From Chaetomium olivaceum (lineage: Eukaryota; Ascomycota; Sordariomycetes; Sordariales; Chaetomiaceae): a stretch of 64,000 nucleotides of DNA. The stretch's first letter is position 1; the number at the start of each line of letters is the position of its first letter. Both the position numbers and the translations under genes were made by a program. The stretch spans positions 186,001-250,000 of the forward strand of contig JAYWVB010000014.1 of NCBI GenBank assembly GCA_039881045.1, written 5' to 3'. Positions 34,247-45,957 of this stretch are shown here, piece by piece. Under the pieces are notes generated by a model. The model searched no databases, was not told the origin of the DNA, and was given only the letters and a program-made list of their open reading frames with translations.

Positions 34247-35635
34247 ATGTTTGACAAGGATCAAAGCCGGAAGGATGAGAAGAAGGGAAAGAAGGCGCCG
34301 CCACCAGCCCGACCGAGCTCAAGGTGTGTATCGGACTCAGGGCCACCACTGCATTGTTGACATGTGTGTTTACTAAGACCTCATCAGCATCATCCTCCTT
34401 TCGCCCACTAACCAGGTGTTGCTGCTGCACCGGGTGCAGACGTCGAGCTCTTTCGCATCGGCGCACGTCTTTCCAGGTGGAAACCTGTCTTTATTCCACG
34501 ACGGTCCTCTACCCGCCGCCAACAGCCCAGCGCTACATGAGGATGGCCCGGCGTATCGACTGGCGGCCATCCGGGAGACATTCGAGGAGAGCGGCATTCT
34601 CCTTGCCAAGAAGATAGGCCAACCCCGGGACCTAGGTCTCCTAGAAGTCCCCGATTACGCCAGAGAGGCCGGCCGGAAGCTGGTCCACGGAAACACGGTG
34701 AAGTTCACTGAATGGCTGCGCGAACAGGGCGGCGAGCCCGACGTGGGTATGTCACCGTTTTCAAACCTACCTCGTTCTCTCCCACCTTGACCTCGAAGAC
34801 ACCATCGCTGACAACCACTCCCAGAAAACCTGCTCCCCTTCACCCGCTGGATCACCCCGCACGGCCCACCCAGGCGCTTCACCACGCAAATGTACCTCTA
34901 CATGCTGCCCCTCAACCTGCCATCAACCAGCGGCGACCTCCTACAAGAAGAACAAGCACTGATCCCCGCGCCAACGCACGACGGCGGGCTCGAGCACACG
35001 GCGGCCGCCTTCGACAACACGCACACCTGGCTGGCGCGGGCGCGCGCGGGCGACATCATCCTCTTCCCGCCGCAGTTCTACCTGCTGCACCTCATCGCGG
35101 GGTTTTTCCCTCCCCCGCCGCCACCACCACCACCCCGCTCCTCCCTTCCGCCTCCCAGTCCAAAGCGAACCCGGAACCCAGCACCCCAACCGCCTACCGC
35201 AACCAGCGCGCCGCGCTGCTCGCCTTCCTCGCGCGCACGCCGACCTCGCGCCTCCACGACGGCGCCAACACGCGCGCCATCCCCTGGTCGCAAAAGGTCA
35301 TGAGCCCGTCCATGCTGTTTGTGCGCCGCCGCGACGGCCGCGTGGTGCTGGGGCTGGACAAGCCCGGCCCGGAGCTGCGCGGCACCGGGCGCGGCGGGGA
35401 TGCGGAGAGGGTGGTGCTGGTGAGGTTTGAGAGTGGCGGGCCGAGGGAGGTGGAGGTTGCGGACAGGGAGGCGGTGGTGAGGGAGGAGAGAGGGGTGTGG
35501 AGGGGGATGGGGGGGAGGGCGGTTCGAGGTTGTGAGTTTTGGGGTTGTGCAGTGAGATCGGCTGAGTGGGGGTTAGAACGATGTGGTTGTTTTGGTGGGT
35601 GGTGGAACCGTGGAATTTGCCGAGTTTGGCCTTGA
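34247..35635 (+). CDS. Nudix hydrolase
   Basis: Exons are 34247-34323, 34388-34746 and 34825-35635. Introns have GTGTGT/CAG and GTATGT/CAG borders; the joins restore Ser and Glu codons. The Nudix box is seen across VFPGGN and AIRETFEESGILL (R-E-x2-E-E-x-G), which coordinates metal for cleavage of a nucleoside diphosphate linked to another group. The closest style is the NUDT19-like/acyl-CoA diphosphatase group. Fungal members carry FTRWITP and IILFPPQFYLL as here. After a polyproline tract (about 35105-35140) the protein continues in another frame (LLAFLARTP, VLGLDKPGPELRG), net -1. The end at 35635 is uncertain, because the tail after VVREERG is G-rich and not family-like. Confidence 0.75.
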
Positions 35636-36658
35636 GGCAACCGCGGGTGGGGCCGGGGTCGGTTGAGTCACCCACCGGCTTTTGGAACGGAACAGCGGGT
35701 CCCGGAGCGGGGCCGGGGCGGGGATATCTGTGGGCGTTGAGTCCTACACACGTGCCAGAGTCCGAGTCGCATGTCAGAACATCACGCAATGGCACCCTAC
35801 GGTGCGGGGAAAGACATGCTGCCTTGCGAAGGCTGCGCACTGTTCAGGGAATGCGTTCAATGATATACCCCTGTTGTTGATGCCTGCATGTTCTGTTGAC
35901 GTTTGAAGTCCCAGCGGCCGCTGTGTGCTCCTGGATCTGAAATCGCGGTGTCAAAATGCGGCATTGAATGCGCGGAAGCGGACCATGGCAGAGCCGGCTG
36001 CCTCCCGCTTCCTGCGGTCATCAACACCGGCTAGTTACAGGGCGTCTGCCCAAAGCGGCTGTGCTTGGCGCACCGCGCACCATTTCCTCGACTCGAGAGT
36101 TCTGCCTAACTAGACAGAAACAGAAAAGAAGACCGATATCGATTCCGGTGACGAGTCACAGTTTGGTAACCCCATTTTCTTTGATCCACCTTTATGTGCA
36201 TTCGAAATGATTGGTGTTTTTTCTAAGTTTGACCTTGAACAAGCCGCCTGCTGCCTGGTTCAGTGATGTGTTCTTTCCTTACAGGTACACTATTCATCGA
36301 TACAGGAAAGCGCCTTCAAATCTGACCGCTCGGCATTGGCGCCTGCGCAGCCTCACTCATGCAAGGAATCCCTGACGCCTGCGGTCCAGGCTCACTGCCT
36401 CCCAGTCCTTTCACCCGTAATCTGTACAGGATTGATACCGAAGGAACTTGTGCAATCCTATAAAACATTCATCCTCCCACCATCAACATTCACATTTTTC
36501 CCCTCTCATCTTCGCATCATATAATTATTGAACTTTCCGTCCACGGTTCTCCACCCAACTCAGCCGAGTCAAATAACATTCACTCCAACATTCACCCAAC
36601 TCAGCATTTGGACTTCATCTGACCCCCGCTTGGGTCAGCATCACATCAACCATCCATC
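35636..36658. other. intergenic region with promoter of the AAA ATPase gene
   Basis: About 1 kb without a supported gene. TATAAA at 36459-36464 lies 195 bp upstream of the ATPase ATG and is followed by a long pyrimidine-rich leader, the usual architecture of a strongly expressed fungal gene. Confidence 0.5.
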
Positions 36659-38907
36659 ATGGCGCCCGGAGCCCTCAGCGAGACTCCCTCCGCAGCGGTT
36701 GAGGAGGCTCGCCAGAGAATCGAAGTCGTGAGCATCAACGGCAAGAAAGTTGAGGACGCCATCAACGGCACTAATGGCGTCGAGGATGAGAAGCCGGTAA
36801 ACGGCGAGTCACAGACGGAGACGAAAGATGAGAAAGATGAGGCCGCCGGCGAGGCCAAGGCCGGAGATGAATCCAAGGCAGATGAGAAGAAGGACAGCAA
36901 AGAGGAGACTCCCGAGCCCGAGGATCAAACAATGAAATGCGAGATCAAGCATCTTGACAGGCGGTACGACGACGACGACGAGGCCTACTTCGCCGAGCGT
37001 AAGACCGAGGTTGAAAAGCCAAAGCAGAAAGACTGGTGGCGCCTATTTGCATTTTGCATGGTCCGCACCTATGACTCAGACAACGAACTCGAGGGAACGA
37101 GTCTGTACGTCAACCCGCAACCCCTCCGCCAGCTCCTCTTCGATGTCATCGGCAAATACCCCGGGAATCCTATCAACGTGAACGATGTTCAGATCGAGTC
37201 ACCGTACCGTCCACTCTTTTACTACCGCGAGAAGCTGGAGACGGAGGGCCTCGAACGCTTCGCCGAGGACCCGGAATCCCTCGAGCATCTGACATTGCTC
37301 CTGAACTGGATCAAGACACACTTCGAGCTCGACATTGCTGCCTACGAGCGGTGCACCTCGGAAGCGCACAAGGTCATCGCCTACGACAGGCTCTGGACTC
37401 TTTTCCCTCCTGGAACCATCGCTTACTGCAAGATCTTGTCTCAGAACCGTGCGTTCCGTGTCAACGACACTTACTATGACACGAGCGAGCTCAGCCCATG
37501 CATGGGTCTTCGCGCAGAGTTTGTCGACTTTGACGGAGAGCGGCTGGGGACCCGGAATATTGAACTGGCTGTCCCCAAGTACCAGGGGACGAGGGAGCTT
37601 AGCGACCTGGCTACGATCCCCCTCGACCTCATCGATGACGCCGCCGACCTCCGGGACGAACTGCTCGCGCGCGGTAGAAAATTCGAGGCCCACATCGGCC
37701 AACATTTTGTTCAGTATGACGGCATCGCCATCAAGAAGACGCCCGAAGGCTATGCCCGCTTCACCGTCAACGGTCGTGTCATGATCGATTGCAAGACATA
37801 CCACAGGCTGGAGCCGAACGACTCTTTCAACGCTAAGAACTTCAACGATGACTCGACCAAAATGGAGAGGAGCCGGAAGAGGGCCGTGGGCCACTTCACA
37901 TTTGCGGGGACCGACGGCGAGCGCAAGTTTGAGAAGCTCTCGGAACATAATCTCCTGCTCACCAACGCCACCGTCCGCGGGTACTCTTTTACTGCCAAGC
38001 GGTTCCTGGAGTTCTTCGTCGAGGAAATTTCGGAAATCGAGTGGAACACCAAATGTTTTGACGACCTCGTGCTCGATGCTGCCATTAAGAAGACAGTGCA
38101 GGCCCTCGTGTCGACGCACTCGAAGAAGCGTGAGAGCTTTGACGACATCGTCAAGGGCAAGGGAATGGGTTTAGTCTGCGTGCTCCACGGGCCTCCCGGC
38201 GTGGGCAAGACTCTGACGGCCGAATGTGTCGCCGAGTTTGTTAAGCGGCCACTGTACATGGTTTCGTCTGGCGATCGTAAGTTTCCGCATCTGATTCCCC
38301 TTCGTACACTCTACTAACGCAACACGTAGTCGGAACCAACAGCGCGGACCTCGATAGGAACCTGACGCGCATCATGGACATGACGGCCACATGGCGCGCC
38401 GTGCTGCTGATCGACGAGGCCGATGTGTTCCTCGAGCGGCGCTCGCTGCACGACATGCACCGCAACGCCATGGTCAGCGTTTTCCTGCGCGTCCTCGAGT
38501 ACTACGCCGGCATTTTGTTTCTCACCACCAACCGCGTCACCACCTTCGACGACGCCTTCAAGTCGCGCATCCACATCCCCATCCGCTACACCGATCTGTC
38601 GGTCGACTCGCGCCGCCAAATCTGGCGCAACTTCTGCCGCATGGTGCCTGGCGGCGTCGACATCGACGAGAAGGGACTGGCGACCCTGGCCGACACCGAC
38701 CTGAACGGCCGCCAGATCAAGAACGCCATCAAGGCCGCCGAGAGCCTCGCCGCGTTTGACGAGGTCAAGCTGGATTTGAACCAGTTGCTGCAGATTACCA
38801 AGATTCAGGCCATGTTTGAGAGCGACTTGACCAACCTGAGCGGGGTCGATTACACGGCCCCCGGGTCGAGCAAGAAGGACGCCGACAGCAGGAATATGTT
38901 CTTGTAG
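36659..38907 (+). CDS. AAA+ ATPase with fungal DUF7025-like N-terminal domain
   Basis: Two exons, 36659-38276 and 38330-38907, encode 731 aa. The 53-bp intron (GTAAGT, CTAAC branch, TAG) joins SSGD to LGTNSADLD. The first 90 residues are acidic and repetitive. The DUF7025-like region follows (YRPLFYYREKL, LWTLFPPGTIAYCK, RAEFVDFDGERLG). The AAA module has Walker A GPPGVGKT (about 511-518), Walker B LLIDEAD (about 565-571) and sensor LTTNRV. It falls in the BCS1/spastin-like fungal group of unknown substrate; a role in remodelling protein complexes is inferred from the fold only. There is no targeting signal. Both nucleotide-binding motifs are intact. Confidence 0.88.
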
Positions 38908-40301
38908 TTTCTCTTGATTTGTCAACTTTCCCTTGGGATTCCACGACGGTTTTGGTTCATAGGGTTGGCACATGTAAACGGCGTTAGAGGTTAAACTTTG
39001 ATGGATACATATGGGGGAAATGGCAGGCAACGAATTCAGCGAACTAAATACAATCGTGACGGCAGTTGCGGCGATGCATTGAAAGACTCACTTCCCCAAT
39101 ATTTCGTCTTACCATCAGCGAATCATTGGGGTCCGCCCCCGTTGAGTTATGATGACACGGGCTACAGCCCTGAGGTGTTGCTTGAATTGCCCCGATTGCA
39201 ATTTAGAGTCGGATTCAAGGCAACGGAGCTCACACCCGTAGGAGAAGCGTTGGGCCGGTGGAGCATTGGGATGGTGAATGAGAAGGCGCCGGCGAGCTCT
39301 GGTGGGGGAAGGGAGGGGAAGCGAAAAAGTGAAGTTGTTTCTCAAGTTGTGTCACTTCCAGCCGCATGAATTAATAACATATGGCGATAGCCATTGCTTT
39401 ATTCAATATGTATAACTAAGGTATATCGTATATACTGGCATGTCGCCCTCTAATTAACTAAAAAATAAAAGGAAAAGACAGAAGAAGAGACAAGAAAGGA
39501 GAAGAAGAACAAAAGAAAAGGAATATAGACTTTGAAGGGCAATAAGATCGAATGAAAGAAATCATAACGTAGCAAAGAAAGAAAATGGAGGAAAGGATAT
39601 GAAAGGATGAAAACTGCGTCGAAAAGGAAAGAGAAGAGAGAACAATAAGGAGTAAAAAACAAGAAACAAACGAATAACATCTACGCTCAGAGTGCAGCCT
39701 TTTTGGTTGGGATATGACTATAAGCGAACGTTGTAGCAATGATAGGAAAGGGGCGAATGTAAGGTAGTCATGATTCTAGATATGAGGAGAAGGGAGAGAG
39801 GACATCCAGGCAAACCAGCACCGAGATTCGACGGCTACCATCGACAAAGACCGTCCATACGACCCCCTTTCAAGTATACAAACTAGCTGCTTCGTATGCA
39901 ACGAAGTGAATATTAGGACGTGCAATTCCAGTGCCGGGCAGACAGCATTTAAAATGCTGAGCCGCCAGAGGTTGCTGCCCCGGATGCAGACGGGCAACGA
40001 GCTCGAAATGACATTCCATGTGTCTGGAGTCCTTAGGTTGTCGGATTTCGGGGAAAAGAAAGCCTAAAGCCGTGTTCGCGGTGGTAGGGTTAGGGTCACA
40101 TGCCCCAGCAGGACAGTTGGAAGCTTCCGGAAAAGCCCGGCCCAATCCTGTACGCTTAGCAAACGCCACCTTCGAAACGTCATTCCCCACGTTCCCGAAC
40201 CGAGCGATTCCCACAAAAACCTCCAACCACTCCCAAGCTCAATACACCTGCTCCTGCATTCGTCCACCGCAAAGTTCATCAACCATCGAGGGCAACTCAC
40301 A
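38908..40301. other. intergenic region, 1.4 kb
   Basis: No gene is supported. It contains a long purine-rich tract (39460-39690) noted separately. The last 100 bp are CA/CT-rich leader of the next gene. Confidence 0.4.
39460..39690. repeat. purine-rich (A/G) low-complexity tract
   Basis: About 230 bp are mostly A and G on the plus strand, dominated by GAAA/AAGG/AGAAG words. The long minus-strand Phe/Ser/Leu-rich frames here are products of that bias, not genes. Confidence 0.7.
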
Positions 40302-41382
40302 ATGTTCACAGTCACGGTCCGCGCAGGCCCCGGGCGCCTCGCCGCGAGGGCGCCGCAGCTCGCTCGCGCATTCCATCAGTCCGCTCCCAAGAATAGCTTT
40401 TTCACTTCGAGGACAGCAGCGCTTGCGCTCCGCTCCAACACAAAATCCTCCAGCAACATTCTCACCAAGCTGCAGGGCGCTTCCCGTGGCTACCGCGCAC
40501 AATATGAGACCTACGTCGACCCGGCGGCACGCCGCAAGGAGCTCTTCCGCAAGCTCATGATCGGCGGCGCCATTTTCGGCGGCACTCTCGTCACAGTCAA
40601 CGCCATGTTCAACCGCGAGACGAGAGACGATGGCGGCATGCCGCCGTTCGAGCGATCGTATCTGAACCGCACCTTCATGCACACCGGTCTTGGCATCGGC
40701 ATCATCGGCATGACGGCCTACCAGATGGTCCAGAGCGGGTTTGTATATCGCATCATGGTCACCAACCCGTGGGTAGTCGGCATCGGTGGCATTGCGCTCA
40801 GCATCGGCAGCATGATGGCCACGCGCGCCATTGACCCTGACAAGTGAGTTCTTCTGGCTATCTAGCAGAAACACAGCGCCTTACTAACGTGTCCTAGCTA
40901 CGTTCCCAAGTACGCCTGCTGGGCGGTCTTCAACGCCACCCAGGCGGCCCTTGTCGCGCCACTCATGACCATGGCGCCACCCGCCCTCCTCGCCCCGTGC
41001 CGGCCTGTACACCCTCGCCATGATGGGCAGCATCTCGATCGTGGGCGCGACCGCCAAGCAGGACAAGTACATGTACATTGGCGGCCCGCTTCTCGCCGGC
41101 GCAGCCATCGTGGCCGTGTCGGGCTTCGCGCCGCTAGTCCTCCCCGCGACGGCCGTTCGCACGCTCGCCCTCACCGAGAACCTCTGGCTGTACGGTGGTC
41201 TGGCCGTCTTCGGCGGCTTCACCCTGTATGACGTACAGAAGGTGCTCTACCACGCGCGCGCGGCGCAGCGCGGAATCATTAAGGAGGACCCCGTCAACGA
41301 GAGCATCAGCCTCGAGCTCGACTTCCTCAACATCTTTGTGCGCATGGTCCAGATTTTGATGATGCAGAACCGGAGGAAGTAA
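40302..41382 (+). CDS. mitochondrial BAX-inhibitor-1 family protein (GHITM/MICS1-like)
   Basis: Exons 40302-40843 and 40898-41382 are joined over a 54-bp intron (GTGAGT, CTAAC branch, TAG), giving an Asn codon in DPDNYVPKY. The N-terminus is basic and Ser-rich (FTVTVRAGPGRLAARAP), a mitochondrial presequence. Seven or so hydrophobic segments follow, with LMIGGAIFGG, GIGIIGMTAY, YGGLAVFGGFTLYDVQ and SLELDFLNIFVRMV, matching the inner-membrane BAX-inhibitor group, which acts in cristae upkeep and ion exchange. The frame changes once at 40993-40996, in a run of four C: net +1. Ignoring one C, the total is exactly 342 codons with a smooth reading, so an assembly error is likely. Confidence 0.85.
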
Positions 41383-41703
41383 GCGGGACGCTACGGAGGA
41401 TAGGAGTGGATAATTGGCTTGTGCGGTTGGGATAAGCAAGCGAATACTTCTCTACTCGAGTGTTTTCTATGTTTTGCGGATGCCATCGCGCACTGGATCA
41501 GGGGCGTCGGTATCTCCACTCATGTATCAGGTAGTCATTTGACGTAGCCATCAAAAACATGTGAAAAAGACCAAAAAGAAAGAGAATTACCATCTTCTCC
41601 ACCCAACCAACGCCCGCCAAATGGAGCGCATCGCACAAGTGATACATGAGATCCCGATCCTAACATCCATCATCCCCCCTCCCTCCCCTCCCCATCCAAC
41701 CTC
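41383..41703. other. intergenic region between convergent genes
   Basis: 321 bp of 3' sequence of two convergent genes; nothing else was recognised. Confidence 0.4.
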
Positions 41704-42436
41704 TCACTTCAGATCCGGAAACGACCTCAAAAAGTGGCTCGGGCACTCATACCCATGCGGGTTCTTGTTCAAATACAGCTGGTGATAGTCCTCAGCATCC
41801 CACCACTGCCGCGCCGGCAAGATCTCGGTCACGATCTTGCCGTTCCACCACTGCTCCCCGGCCCGCTTGGTCACGTCCCGCGCGATCGCTTCCTGCTCGG
41901 GCGTGTGGTAGAAGATGCCGCTGCGGTACTGCGACCCCGTGTCCGGGCCTTGCTGGTTGAGGGTGGTGGGGTCGTGCATGCGGTAGAAGAACTGAGGGAG
42001 GGTCGTGTAGGAGAGCTTGGTCGGGTCGTAGACTAGCAGGGTCGCTTCGGCGTCTGGAGAACAACGGAAAGTACGAGATGTCAGCTAGCCAGCCAGTCAA
42101 TTGCGCAGAGGTTTGTGGTGAGTGTGATGGGTACATGCGGGGGTATTGGGTGCTGCGGTATGGTGCGGTGCACGTACGCCCTGTATTGCCGCTGCAGACG
42201 GCCTGGTAGGAAGGGTCGGCCGCGTCGCCGCCAATGTAGCCCACGCGGGCGTCGTACAGGCCCTTGTCGGCAAAGTGCTTGCGGTAGAGGTGCTCGACGC
42301 CCCAGAAGCAGCCGGCGGCGACGGTCGCGCGTTCGGCGCCCTCGGGCACGGTCACGGGGGTGGCGGGAGCGCTCATTCTGACTGTCGAGGTGAAGGGGCG
42401 GAAGAAGCGGGTGAGGAATTGGGGGAGGGCGCTCAT
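41704..42436 (-). CDS. msrA: peptide methionine sulfoxide reductase A
   Basis: Two exons, 42436-42178 and 42053-41704, encode 202 aa. The intron is 124 bp; its removal restores GNTGHAEATLLVYDP. The active-site motif GCFWGVEHLY (Cys nucleophile) is followed by VGYIGGDAADPSYQAVCSG, FFYRMHDPTT and QYRSGIFY, all diagnostic of MsrA, which reduces methionine-S-sulfoxide in damaged proteins. A 20-residue leader before a second Met (MSALPQFLTRFFRPFTSTVR) is basic and could target mitochondria; starting at the second Met (42376) would give the cytosolic form. It converges with the BAX-inhibitor-like gene. Confidence 0.93.
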
Positions 42437-43168
42437 TTATGGCGATTGGGAAGGGAGGGGAGGTGGAAAAAAAGCGTTGGGGTAGGATGGTTCGCGATGT
42501 CTAAGTTGGAGTTTTGGTGGGGTCGTGGCGGGGCTAACGGGGTGATTGCGACAGATGCGAGTGGGTTTGCGTGCGGTGGGAGATTGTATCCTTTCTGGTA
42601 ATGGAACTTGAAGCTCTTGAAATATGATGATGTTCGTTCTCATACAAGATCCTTATATACTGAACGACAATGAGCAGTTGTTGAACCCGGAAACTGCGAT
42701 TCCATCTGAATGTCGAGCTGCCGAAGACTTCCATCCCAAGCTGTGACGTCGGCTGCGCAAGCACCCGGCAAGGTTCCAGGTTGTCGGAAGACGGGGATGA
42801 CAAATCCCAATGGCCCAGCGAGAATTGATTCCAAAATGCGCAGGGGGCTTTGCTGGGTTAGGGTTCATTCACAAATCATTCACCCCTCCCCTTCATTGGC
42901 ATTCAGTCAACTTCATCACCCCGCCCTGAACCGCCTCACCAGTGCCAGTGAGGCAGTGTCCGCGAGCCTTGCCGCCTTTGCGCAGCGCTGGTCGCTTGAC
43001 CGGCTGCTGCCTACTGCAAGATATTGAAGATGTAATTTTGATCTTTTGCTTCCTTTTCTCGTCCCCGATTAAGGTCGTTTTCAATAATTATCATGGTCAG
43101 TTTACCATCATTCATAAGTCTCTATTTTGTTACAGATCTTGAAATATACGCCCACGCTCTGGAGAAAA
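42437..43168. other. divergent intergenic region between msrA and a HET gene
   Basis: It holds two promoters. On the minus strand TATATAAGG lies at about 42651-42659, 215 bp upstream of msrA. No gene was recognised. Confidence 0.45.
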
Positions 43169-45471
43169 ATGTACCAGCCCCTCGATCCTAGCCGGCGCCA
43201 AATCCGACTGCTTCAAATTGTCGACGGTTCCGAAAATGGCCCAATCGAATGCGTATTACACACTGTCGACTTTGACGACATCGACTTTGAGTTTGCCGCA
43301 TTGTCTTATGTTTGGGGTGATGAGAGTATTACCAAGGATGTTTTGGTTGACGGCCACAGCCGGGCTGTGACTACCAATCTGGAATCGGCTTTACGGAACT
43401 TCTGGCGCTACTTCGCAAATAATGGTGTCAACACCATCAGACGAGCCAACTTGGTGACATCTATGATTGAGCAGCCCGGCGGACTCGCCGGTCTCAGAAA
43501 GTACTTGGGCTCAGAGGGCTGTGATTTGCACCACGAGAGCGACGCCGATGATGAAAACGATGCCGAGGATGTGGGCAACTTCGACGAAGAGGAAGACTCT
43601 GACGACGAGGAAGACTCCGATGAAGAGGAAGTCTCTGATGAAGAGGAAGACTCCGACGAAGAGGGAAACTCCGGGAACGAGGGTGATTCTAAAGGGATTG
43701 GGTCTGAACGGGATAATGGTATCAGCATCAAAGATCAGCTCATGGTTGAGAGGATTCTCTGTTCTCACCGACGGGCGAGGGTGGGCGGCGGCAACCTGCC
43801 AATTTGGATTGACGCGCTCTGTATCAACCAAGCCGACCCAGCCGAGAAGAGCAAGCAAATCCCCATGATGCGGGACATCTATGCCAAGGCAGAATGTGTG
43901 TTCTCCTGGCTCGGCCCGTCAGACCACAGGAAAGTGGACCTTGCCTTGAGTACTCTCCGGAAGCTCGCGGTGCACTTGCACACGGACGGCTATTCGCGAT
44001 CGGACTTACAACGTGACTACCCGGAGCTCTGCGAGATCCATTACCACCACGTTCCCTTCAATAGGTACTGGGAAGCCATCTTCAACTTTTCCGATGCCGA
44101 GTATTTCGAACGTCTGTGGATATTCCAGGAGTTGTGGGCGACGGATGATGCCATCTTCCTCTGTGGCGACGAATATCTGCCAATGAAGTCACTTACCCGC
44201 TATCACGCCTGGGCCGTCTCACTCACGCAGGACGGTATCGACCCTCCGTCTCCGCCCCTCACGATTCCCATCTTTGCTCCCATCACCCAGGTCTACGAGA
44301 TGAAGGCCGGGCTCAAGTACGCGCCGGTGGGGACCCGCGTGTTTCTCGATATCATCCGTCAATGGCGCTGCAAGAACCCGCGGGACAAGGTCTTTGCTCT
44401 CTTCGGCATATTCCGCATGGACCTTACGCCAGACTATACCATGCCCGTGGCGGAGGTGTACGCGAAGTGGGCCACAAACGCATACCAGGACCTCCCTCTC
44501 GGGTCGCTCCTGTTTTACTCGGGCATGGGCCTGTACCCAAGATCGTCAGACAACACGGCCTCGCTTCATGGCAACCTGACTTTGAGGTTGTTGGCGAGCA
44601 GCTGAGATCCTTTGACGCCGCCTATGCCTATCGGTATCTAGACCTCAAAGTTCCAACTCGGTTTCAGCCTACCGTGTCCCAGGCGCGAAGCCTTACTTGC
44701 TTTGGCGTTCAGTTGACAAGAGTCGGCCACATCGTAGCAGCGGGCCCCAAAAGGGCTTTCGATACGTCTGCCCGCGTCAGAGACATCCGGACAAAACAGG
44801 AGCTGCTTCCCAGCCGCCAATCAATGCTCCCAATGTTAAAGTACCTCGTGGACAACAGACACTGCCTCTGGGCCCCCGCCTACCACGAAAAGGGGTCTCC
44901 ACTATGGGGGTTCATCGAGACCGTCAATGAAGCAGTGGGCGGCGGTTCACCGCCGACTTCCGACCTGACGCCTGATATCCTACGCGGCTTTTTGCCACGC
45001 AAGCTCATCAAAGCGGTCCAAAGCCAAATTTCATCGACGATGGACGGGCCAGATGAATTCACCAAGCAAGAGCTGCAATGCATGGGCTTCCAAACCGCGG
45101 AGGAGCTACATGCATGTCTGGCTAGTTTACCTCCAAGCCAAGAGGATGAAGACCGCGTTCACCACAACCGTGAGCTGAAAGCGAGGCAGAAAGACGCCGT
45201 TTCCCAATTTGTGAGCCGCTTGTGGATTTTCGCCTTCACCAAGAACCTTTTCTACACGGAGGATGGACGTTTGGGTGCCGGGCCTCCGGGGACTGAAGCG
45301 GGTGACTCGGTGTACTTGCTTCACGGGTGTTCGTGGCCGGTGTTGGTCCGCGAGACGGAGGGGAACCTTCGCCATGTTGGGGTATCATACATTCCTGGAC
45401 TGTCGGGTGCCGAGAGCTTTGAGGTGCTCAAAGGGAGGGTCAGCGAGGTCGAACGGGTTGGCTTGGCTTGA
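43169..45471 (+). CDS. HET-domain (heterokaryon incompatibility) protein with acidic insertion, one frame change
   Basis: The start is the ATG at 43169 (MYQPLDPSRRQIRLLQI), with the HET blocks FAALSYVWGD, LPIWIDALCINQ, MMRDIYAKAECVFSWLG and ERLWIFQELW. HET proteins trigger cell death after fusion of incompatible hyphae. Between the first two blocks lies an insert of about 110 residues whose core is a run of Glu/Asp/Ser repeats. Near 44532 the frame changes, net -1: LLFYSGMGL is in the first frame, and the continuation PKIVRQHGLASWQPDFEVV is in the next, ending at 45471. Without the change the protein would be about 767 aa. The middle domain (RDKVFALFGI) and the C-terminus are otherwise coherent. 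Either a base error or an inactivated allele would explain it. Confidence 0.8.
43587..43668. repeat. 18-bp-period repeat coding for acidic EED-SDE units
   Basis: GAAGAGGAAGACTCTGACGA-like units recur about four times in frame inside the HET gene, encoding alternating EEE/DSD residues. Such tracts vary in length by slippage. Confidence 0.6.
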
Positions 45472-45957
45472 TACGGTCACTGGATGGAGATATGGAGAGA
45501 TCTTACTTGCGCAAGAGAAGGCTAATAAACGCAATATGGCCTGCCGGGTGAGGGAATATTCTTACCGCTACCTGTGGGAGGGTGGCTTTTTGTACAAGCC
45601 TCAAGTCTCCAACTCAAAGGCATTTGGCCCTCGTGTTTGCGATTCAAACATTGAACTGCTGTATTTCGAAATGGATCATCGATTTAAACGAGGAATGAGC
45701 GCTTTAATCAAATGAGCGGCCGCTTGAAATTGCGGCTTGTCGAGTGAAGTTGCATGTTGATGGTTTCTTCCCTTGCGTTGAACCTCTCGTGCTTCTTTTT
45801 TTTCCCGAGCCGCAACCCTACAGCTCCCAGACCCCCCTTGCCTTGTACATACATACCAGGCCAGATGCAGCTCGGTGCGGCCAATGCGGCTATTGCGGAA
45901 GTCATCACTCATCATTTTCAGTTGATGGGAACACATGAAACCAATCTCATTACATTC
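45472..45957. other. intergenic region between convergent genes
   Basis: 486 bp of 3' flanks; no motif was recognised. Confidence 0.4.

Noticed and set aside
37199..38119. 306-codon minus-strand open frame
   Set aside because: Fully antisense to the AAA ATPase exon with its clear motifs; no motif of its own.
39450..39740. Phe/Leu/Ser-rich minus-strand frames that look like membrane proteins
   Set aside because: They are the complement of the purine-rich tract and would be generated in any frame.
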